14,037 bases of DNA from Opitutia bacterium. GTDB lineage: Bacteria; Verrucomicrobiota; Verrucomicrobiia; Opitutales; Seribacteraceae. Made by a program: the position numbers and the translations under genes. The stretch covers positions 1-14,037 of the forward strand of contig JABGUO010000297.1 in assembly GCA_018646565.1 (NCBI GenBank), in the 5' to 3' direction. The notes under the pieces were generated by a model. That model worked only from the letters and a program-made list of their open reading frames with translations, made no database searches and had not been told where the DNA came from. Of this stretch, positions 7,963 to 14,037 are shown piece by piece (position 1 is the first letter of the stretch; the number at the start of each line of letters is the position of its first letter).

Positions 7963-10900
7963 ACATCCCGCTTCATCAATGGGATCTAATATGGACCGGG
8001 GAATGGGAGTTATGGCAAGGAGTGCTTGTGGCACTCGTGTTTTCCCTTCTTGCTTGGTTTTTATATCGGGGGGAACTCGCTCGGGGTACAACAAGTAAGC
8101 TTAGGTTTATCCTTCCGACCCTACGAACCGGAGCGATCTTTCTCATTATCATAACCTTTGCCGGTCCGGTGCTTCGTACTACATGGGAAGACGGGGAACG
8201 GGGTCGTATCCTGGTGTTTTTGGATTCTTCAGAAAGTATGGCCCTTACCGATGAACATATGGATGCAGGTCGAAAACTTGTTCTTGCCCAGCAGCATGGC
8301 TTTCTTCCCAAAGATCAAAACCTTGCCGACTTCAGTCTTCATGAATCCTCCAGACTTCTGCGAAAAGCGAGTGATCAGATAATGAACGAATTTTCTTCGG
8401 CAAAACAAAACTTCAAAAATCTCGAAAAGAATATTCGAAAGAACATCCGGGAGACCCATTTCCTCTTGTCAAAAAAAAATCAATTTAAACCCGTGGTAAA
8501 AGAGAAAGAAGGAGTACTTTTGGAAGAAATTTGGGAGAATGTAAAGGGAAGTGATCTTGCCTCTATCTCCGGGAGTAAAAAATTTGAATCACAAAAACCC
8601 GACCAAAGTTCTTACCTTTTTTCTGCAAGCAGCAAAGAGGGAATCGGGGAAAATTACATCAGACGATTACACGGATACCTACTTCCTCCCATTTCCGGAG
8701 ATTATATATTTTGGATATATTCAGATGATTATTCCAGTCTTCGTATCAATTCAAATGGAATGAATCCACAGGGAGCAAAAGAAATTCTCAATGTTACCCA
8801 AGCGATGAGTAAAGCATGGGATTCGAACCGAAAGAGCTCTAAAATAAAACTGACCGCTGGTCAAAAATACCACTTTGAAGTTATTCATAAAGAAGGAAAC
8901 GGGGGAGATTTTGTTGCCGTTGGGTGGACCCTGCCCGACGGGAAAATGGAACGCCCCATCCCTGGTATTCGTTTTTCTGCCCCATCTAATGAAAAAAATC
9001 CGTCTTTTTCAAATTGGATAGAGGGAATGAAAAAGGAAATGGATCCACTTTTGAACTCAATCAAAGATTCGGATTCTAATAATCCTGACCTTTGGAAAAG
9101 ACTCTCCGGTTCTTTACTCAAGTATTCAGACCAGTTAGAGGAATCCTTCAATGCCTATGCCCAGGAAATCTTAACGAGTGGTAATGAAAGTATATTGAGT
9201 GCGATGAATTCTTTTGAGGACTCCAATCGATGGAATCGTGCCACTCGCATTTTGACCAAGAAGAACAAGGGCTTGCTTGCCGATCTTTCTGAAACTCACC
9301 TTCTTGAAGTACGGACTATTTCCGGTAATAGCACGAGCTTGCTCTGGGAAAATGAATCATCCCCCAACCTTCCGACCTTTGAGATTGAACCGGTTGATTC
9401 AAGCACAGACCTCGCAACCGGAATTTGGTCGACCATAAAAGTGGGGGAAGATCAATCAAACTCCACCAAAAACACCCGGGCCGCGGCGGTTCTTTTTAGT
9501 GATGGCGGACATAATCGCGGTGGCTCACCACTTGAGATTTCTAAATTACTCGCCGCACGAAATCTTCCTATCCATACCGTGGGGTTGGGTAGTAATCAAA
9601 GACCACCGGATCTAGCAGTTCTTTCAATTCAAAATCCATCAAGTGTTTTTAAGGAGGACCGGGTACGGGGAACAATTACCTTGAAAGATGATTTGATTCC
9701 AGGAACACCCTTTCATTTGCTGATTAAAGATTCTGATAATTCAATTGTTTGGGATCAAAACCTAAGTGGTTTAGATGTACGCAGAAGAGAAGTTGAATTT
9801 GATTTCCCTGCCAAAGAACTGGTCGAGAAAAAACAAGCCTTATTGGGTGAAAACAAAGAATTAATTTTTCATTCCGTTCCTCTCCGGTTAAAAGTTGAAG
9901 TTGAACCGATTGAAGGAGAAAGCGAATTAGCCAATAATGTCATTCCATTCTCTGTGGATGCGGTAACAAGAAAAAATCGGCTCCTTATTTTGGATAGCAG
10001 GCCCCGTTGGGAAACTCGGTATTTAAAAAATTTATTTGAACGGGATGAAAGATGGGATGTTACCTGCGTATGGGGTGGTATTGGTTCCAGTAATGACAAA
10101 CTAGCCAGGGGTAAAGAAGGTGATGTTTTCCCCGATGAAAAAAATATTCTATTTAGCTACGATCTGATCGTATACGGAGAATTGGAAGCCAATGAACTCA
10201 AAACAAAGGAACAGGAGTGGATTCGTGATTTTGTGGGCCAACGGGGTGGCGGTTTACTCTTTTTAGATGGACCACGACAAATACTAAGAAAATATTCAAA
10301 CGACGAAACGGAACCGGTTCTCAGCTTACTACCGGTTCGATGGAAAAAGAACAGTCCACCTAGGGTGGCCCCGTGGGCTTTTTCTTTCAACCAACAAATC
10401 AATCAATTACCCGCTCTCATCTTAGAACCTATTTCGCAAAGAAACCGTGAACTATGGAAATATTTGCCCGTTCCAGCATGGGCTGCTCCAGTGGAAATTC
10501 TTCCCAGTGCAGAAATTTTTCTGCAAGCCCAACTAGATGAAAGTGGAAAAAACCTGACTCCACTCCTTGCCGGCCATCGCTTTGGTGCAGGGAAAGCCCT
10601 GTATGCCGGCTTTGATGAAACATGGAAATGGCGATTTGAAGTAGGGGATAAATATCACCAAAGATATTGGAATCAGTTAATCTCGTGGATTATGGAAAAA
10701 CCATTTGCGGTGAGCGATTCTCGAATTTCTCTTGATATGGGAGGAAATACATTTTCTTCCGGAGAAAAAGCGGTCATACGGGCTCGACTACGAGATGAAA
10801 ATGGAAAGCCAACCCAAGAACCTTACCCGGAAGTTGATGCGCTTCTATGGAACGGAACAAAAGTAATTGCAACAATCCCATTAAAAGCGGAGACAGGCGG

Positions 10901-11267
10901 ATTATTCCTTGGTGAAACACCACAACTTGGCCAAGGAAATTACCGTATCTCTCTTCGATCTCCAGAATTCTTAAATGAAACCGATTCGGAAGTTGAGGCT
11001 AGTTTTTTAGTCAAACCGATCATGAACAGTGAAAAGAGTTACCTTACCTGTAATGTTGAACTCTTAAAACAAATGGCTGATTTATCAGGAGGTACATTTT
11101 TACCGGAGGAACAAGCCGGGCAACTTAACAAAATTCTCAAACCAATCAGCTCAGGAAGAATAATCACATCTGAGCTCGTACTTTGGCAAAGTTACTGGTG
11201 GTTTGCTCCAATATTTTTTCTACTCGCAATCGAATTACTTCTCCGTAAACGAGCCGGAATGCTTTAA
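7959..11267 (+). CDS. Large membrane protein with split VWA, PA14 and glutamine-amidotransferase-like regions
   Basis: The 1102-residue protein has two N-terminal membrane segments (about 19-37 and 53-71). A VWA start follows, RILVFLDSSESM at 83-94, with D89, S91 and S93 of the MIDAS motif. The matching second half appears only near 440-545, where STDLATGI supplies Thr483 and LFSDGG supplies Asp515. The intervening stretch contains a PA14-type domain at about 182-340, with the hallmark phrases LLPPISGDYIFWI (241-253), HKEGNGGDFVAVGW (310-323) and ERPIPGIRFS (331-340). PA14 domains often bind carbohydrate. A GATase-like region starts near 672 (LLILDSRPRWETRYL), with GGGLLFLDG near 762 and FGAGKALYAGFDETWKWRF near 874-892. 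A final membrane helix lies at about 1079-1096. The stop is 24 bases before the next gene. The start overlaps the previous stop by four bases and is preceded by a fair Shine-Dalgarno sequence (GGAAGGG at about 7946-7952). The molecular function is unknown. Confidence 0.85.
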   Translation: MNIPLHQWDLIWTGEWELWQGVLVALVFSLLAWFLYRGELARGTTSKLRFILPTLRTGAIFLIIITFAGPVLRTTWEDGERGRILVFLDSSESMALTDEHMDAGRKLVLAQQHGFLPKDQNLADFSLHESSRLLRKASDQIMNEFSSAKQNFKNLEKNIRKNIRETHFLLSKKNQFKPVVKEKEGVLLEEIWENVKGSDLASISGSKKFESQKPDQSSYLFSASSKEGIGENYIRRLHGYLLPPISGDYIFWIYSDDYSSLRINSNGMNPQGAKEILNVTQAMSKAWDSNRKSSKIKLTAGQKYHFEVIHKEGNGGDFVAVGWTLPDGKMERPIPGIRFSAPSNEKNPSFSNWIEGMKKEMDPLLNSIKDSDSNNPDLWKRLSGSLLKYSDQLEESFNAYAQEILTSGNESILSAMNSFEDSNRWNRATRILTKKNKGLLADLSETHLLEVRTISGNSTSLLWENESSPNLPTFEIEPVDSSTDLATGIWSTIKVGEDQSNSTKNTRAAAVLFSDGGHNRGGSPLEISKLLAARNLPIHTVGLGSNQRPPDLAVLSIQNPSSVFKEDRVRGTITLKDDLIPGTPFHLLIKDSDNSIVWDQNLSGLDVRRREVEFDFPAKELVEKKQALLGENKELIFHSVPLRLKVEVEPIEGESELANNVIPFSVDAVTRKNRLLILDSRPRWETRYLKNLFERDERWDVTCVWGGIGSSNDKLARGKEGDVFPDEKNILFSYDLIVYGELEANELKTKEQEWIRDFVGQRGGGLLFLDGPRQILRKYSNDETEPVLSLLPVRWKKNSPPRVAPWAFSFNQQINQLPALILEPISQRNRELWKYLPVPAWAAPVEILPSAEIFLQAQLDESGKNLTPLLAGHRFGAGKALYAGFDETWKWRFEVGDKYHQRYWNQLISWIMEKPFAVSDSRISLDMGGNTFSSGEKAVIRARLRDENGKPTQEPYPEVDALLWNGTKVIATIPLKAETGGLFLGETPQLGQGNYRISLRSPEFLNETDSEVEASFLVKPIMNSEKSYLTCNVELLKQMADLSGGTFLPEEQAGQLNKILKPISSGRIITSELVLWQSYWWFAPIFFLLAIELLLRKRAGML

Positions 11268-11291
11268 ATTTACCCATCCAAAATTAATCTC

Positions 11292-14037
11292 ATGAATGTA
11301 ACCACAGATTCCGTCATTCTTAAAAAACTAGAAGACTTTCGAGTCCGCCGAAGAAATTTAATTCTTCTCAGGGGAATTTGTACCGGATTTGTCACATTGA
11401 TCCTTACCTTTACCACCATTGCACTGATTGATTTTGCAACCCAGGCACGAATGCCAGACGATCTCCGTACGGGTTTATCTATTTTGGGATATGCTGTTGT
11501 AATATGGGCAGTATGGAAAACTTCGGCCCGAATGCTCCTTCATTTACCAAGCCACCGGGAATTGGCACGTTTGCTTGAACAAATTAAGCCCGAAATGAAA
11601 CAGGATATTCTATCAGCTGTTGAACTCGGTTCACAGGGGGGTGAGATCAATGACTCTTTAATCTTTCGTAAACTGGTTCAGGAAAAAGTATCTGGCCAGG
11701 TTCATGAATTGGATATTATCAGCCTGCTTCCATTTACGATGGTCAAAAGATGGATTCAAGCATCCCTCGTTCTTCTTCTCTTTAGTTTTGGACTTTTTTC
11801 ATACACAGATTTTGGCCCTAAACTTCAAAGGTTGATGGGGCGGGCATTACTGCCCGGAGCAAATATCGCTCCGGTTACCAATGTGGAGGTCACCCTCTTG
11901 ATCCCTGATGAAAATACCACCATCACTCCAAAAAACGAACCTCTTCGTTTTCTCGCACTGGTAAATGGAAAGGAGGGAGATGAAACCTACGGGCAGGTCG
12001 AACTTCAGATCAAAGAAAAGAAAAAGGTAAAACGGGTTTCTATGTTCTCTCGCACCACAGAACGATTTGCACTGGACTACAATGTGGGGAGTAATCCTTT
12101 TGACTACCGGGTCTGGGTAGATAGTTCACCCCGAACTGCATGGCGAACCATGGATGTTGCCTCCCGACCCTATATTATTGGGTTCACTAAAACCTATCAT
12201 TTTCCCCAATACACCGAACTCCCCCCCCAAGTTGTAGAAGAAGATAAAGGACATCTTTCTGCCTGGGAGGATACCCGTGTCGAATTAAAACTTCACTTGA
12301 GCCAAGCCGTTTCTTCGGGTTCCCTATTTTTGGATTGGACAGGAAAGAAACCCGGAACTTTATCACTTTCTCCCAGCGAGGATGGAAGATCATTAGGAGG
12401 AACTATTATGCTCAAGCAATCAGGTACCTACCGTGCACTTGATTTAATTGACCAAAAGATTGGATGGAAAGGAAAACCCTCACCACGCTACGAAATTAAT
12501 GTAAAAGTGGATGTTGCGCCTTCTATATCCTGGTTGGCAAAACAGAAAGATAATTTATTACTCGCTCCAGAAGATATCCTTAGCCTGGAAGGATGGGCTA
12601 CGGATGATCTTGGTCTTAATCGTATAGAGTTTCATTATCGAAACAATCAAGGGAAGTGGAAAAATTTCTTACTTCCCGGTGATCGTAATGCCAAAGGGAA
12701 AAATAAATTTCCGATTAGTTTTGATATTGATCTACTCTCTTTAAAACCAAAACCAGGAGACCAGGCGTTGATCAAATTAGTCGCATATGATCTCAAAGGC
12801 AGCATGTCAGAAACCGATCCTATTAATCTGTCCTTTGTCTCTCGAAATTTTGACCTTACTCTTCTTAATATCCTAGAGCAAAAAAATCGGGTAATGGAAT
12901 CCTGGGAAGAGGTAGCTCATAAAAACCGGGCTTCAGCCAAGGAATTCCAACAGATCAGCAAAGGGAAAAATTATCAAGAAGGTATGCTTGAATCGGATTT
13001 AGAAAACTTGGAGAAAATGAATGATGATCTCAGAGAATTGGAACTCTTCGCTTATGGAAAAAATCTACAAGTTCTAACGACTATGCCAAGAGGAGCCGAT
13101 GCTCAGGAAATTGCAATGCTATCACAATCAATGGGCAAACTCGCGAAGACCTCCAGGTCTCAAAATCGAATCATCATAGAGCAACTTGAAAACATACGAA
13201 ACGATCCCAAGGAAATAAAAAAATGGATCAATAAGTTGGGACAAAATGTTCAAAAAAATGCGATCGGATTTAGTGGGAATTTGCGAAATGTTGCCCGTAA
13301 TTTACTAGACCAACATATTCTTACAGTGGCCACCTCCTATCTTGCACAACTCTCTAAACAACAAAAGGAACTCAGTAAAATGGCGAAAGAAGATCATTCA
13401 TCCCCTTTTTTAGTAAGAAGGCAGGAGATAGCACTTCACCAATGGGAAGCAATATCCAAGGTCTTTACTTACGAAAGGCGGGGCATCCCTGCTGCCATTA
13501 AAAACTCCAGTCGTGAGCAAGGAAAGTTATTAGACACAATGGAAGATATTTCTGCTACTAAAAATGAATTTGCTCAACAGGTTGAAAAATGGAGTAGGAT
13601 GGTTGAACAGTTTTATAAAGAAACGGAAAGAAACCTTTCCAACCAAGTAAATCACAACTTTGCACAGGATCGAAAAAATTTATTTTTTAATTTAGGATAC
13701 ACATGGGGTAATCTTAAAAAACTTGCTACGGATTGGAAAACTCTGGAACAAAACGCGGAAATTGAACAATCATTGAGCGATCAATTTAATCGAGAAATTT
13801 TATTAAATATTGATGCGCTAAGCATGCGCTCGGAAGTTGAACATTCAAGAAAAGATCCAAATTCCGGCTTTGTTAAAGATGCCGGTCAAGCCTCCAGGGC
13901 CCTCTTCAAACTGAAACAAAAATTGAATGACCCGGCAGTGGAAAAACCTAAACAGGTAGAAAACTTATCCGATATTTGCCTATTAATTTCAGATTCTTTT
14001 CGGGTGCTTGAGATGTATCAAATTGTTCTTCAATCAG
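11292..14037 (+). CDS. DUF4175-like membrane and coiled-coil protein (3' partial)
   Basis: The frame stays open from the ATG at 11292 to the right edge (915 full codons), so the C terminus is missing. Three hydrophobic segments are visible at about 23-46, 58-75 and 155-171. Between the second and third is the cytoplasmic stretch LARLLEQIKPEMKQDILSAV at 91-110, a style typical of DUF4175-like proteins found after the GATase-like protein in MoxR operons. After the third segment comes LLPGANIAP and a beta-rich region, probably extracytoplasmic, to about residue 520. From about 530 to the end the protein is rich in Lys, Glu, Gln and Asn with long helical, coiled-coil-like stretches. No enzyme motif is seen. 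There is no Shine-Dalgarno sequence before the ATG. An eight-C run lies at 12221-12228 inside the gene. By position it is the third large membrane component of the MoxR operon. The DUF4175 assignment is from recalled family features and is moderate in confidence. Confidence 0.8.
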   Translation, partial: MNVTTDSVILKKLEDFRVRRRNLILLRGICTGFVTLILTFTTIALIDFATQARMPDDLRTGLSILGYAVVIWAVWKTSARMLLHLPSHRELARLLEQIKPEMKQDILSAVELGSQGGEINDSLIFRKLVQEKVSGQVHELDIISLLPFTMVKRWIQASLVLLLFSFGLFSYTDFGPKLQRLMGRALLPGANIAPVTNVEVTLLIPDENTTITPKNEPLRFLALVNGKEGDETYGQVELQIKEKKKVKRVSMFSRTTERFALDYNVGSNPFDYRVWVDSSPRTAWRTMDVASRPYIIGFTKTYHFPQYTELPPQVVEEDKGHLSAWEDTRVELKLHLSQAVSSGSLFLDWTGKKPGTLSLSPSEDGRSLGGTIMLKQSGTYRALDLIDQKIGWKGKPSPRYEINVKVDVAPSISWLAKQKDNLLLAPEDILSLEGWATDDLGLNRIEFHYRNNQGKWKNFLLPGDRNAKGKNKFPISFDIDLLSLKPKPGDQALIKLVAYDLKGSMSETDPINLSFVSRNFDLTLLNILEQKNRVMESWEEVAHKNRASAKEFQQISKGKNYQEGMLESDLENLEKMNDDLRELELFAYGKNLQVLTTMPRGADAQEIAMLSQSMGKLAKTSRSQNRIIIEQLENIRNDPKEIKKWINKLGQNVQKNAIGFSGNLRNVARNLLDQHILTVATSYLAQLSKQQKELSKMAKEDHSSPFLVRRQEIALHQWEAISKVFTYERRGIPAAIKNSSREQGKLLDTMEDISATKNEFAQQVEKWSRMVEQFYKETERNLSNQVNHNFAQDRKNLFFNLGYTWGNLKKLATDWKTLEQNAEIEQSLSDQFNREILLNIDALSMRSEVEHSRKDPNSGFVKDAGQASRALFKLKQKLNDPAVEKPKQVENLSDICLLISDSFRVLEMYQIVLQS

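Noticed and set aside
1..14037. tRNA, rRNA, CRISPR, insertion sequence or phage genes
   Set aside because: I looked for clover-leaf arms, regularly spaced repeats, terminal inverted repeats, transposase or integrase motifs and found none; coding sequence fills nearly the whole window.

Overview
The window holds eight protein-coding genes, all on the + strand and tightly packed, with only one spacer longer than 30 bases (3499-3617). The gene families, moderate-to-low GC (judged by eye), scarce Shine-Dalgarno sequences and a PA14 domain in a VWA/BatA-like membrane protein suggest a member of the PVC group. Verrucomicrobiota, perhaps a marine Opitutae-type organism, is my best guess, but the phylum is an inference and was not tested.

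Region 1 (1-3498) is the 3' end of an 'ebo'-type operon. It contains a UbiA-family membrane prenyltransferase-like protein cut by the left edge (EboC-like), a sugar phosphate cyclase of the 3-dehydroquinate synthase superfamily (EboD-like), and an alkaline-phosphatase-superfamily protein (EboF-like). EboC and EboD are 22 bases apart, and EboD and EboF share one base. The ebo cluster is known from cyanobacteria, Bacteroidota, Pseudomonas-type bacteria and an algal endosymbiont. It has been tied to scytonemin precursor export in cyanobacteria, but its general product is not known. The EboE-like sugar isomerase/epimerase often found between D and F is absent from that position here.

Region 2 (3499-3617) is a 119-base AT-rich spacer without a gene. 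It is the most likely place for the promoter of the second operon.

Region 3 (3618-14037, continuing past the right edge) is a MoxR/BatA-type operon. It encodes a MoxR AAA+ ATPase, a DUF58 protein with an intact VWA MIDAS site, a 790-residue BatA-like membrane protein, a 1102-residue membrane protein with VWA, PA14 and glutamine-amidotransferase-like regions, and a DUF4175-like membrane and coiled-coil protein cut by the right edge. Two four-base ATGA overlaps indicate translational coupling. The layout suggests a MoxR chaperone with a soluble VWA adaptor acting on a set of large membrane-anchored proteins with extracytoplasmic domains. The substrate or process is unknown; envelope maturation or stress tolerance is the usual guess for such clusters.

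The points most worth a second look are the VWA domain of the 1102-residue protein, which appears to be split by a PA14-containing insertion, the altered metal-site residues of the EboF-like protein, and the C-D-F gene order. No RNA genes, mobile elements, CRISPR arrays or long repeats were seen.
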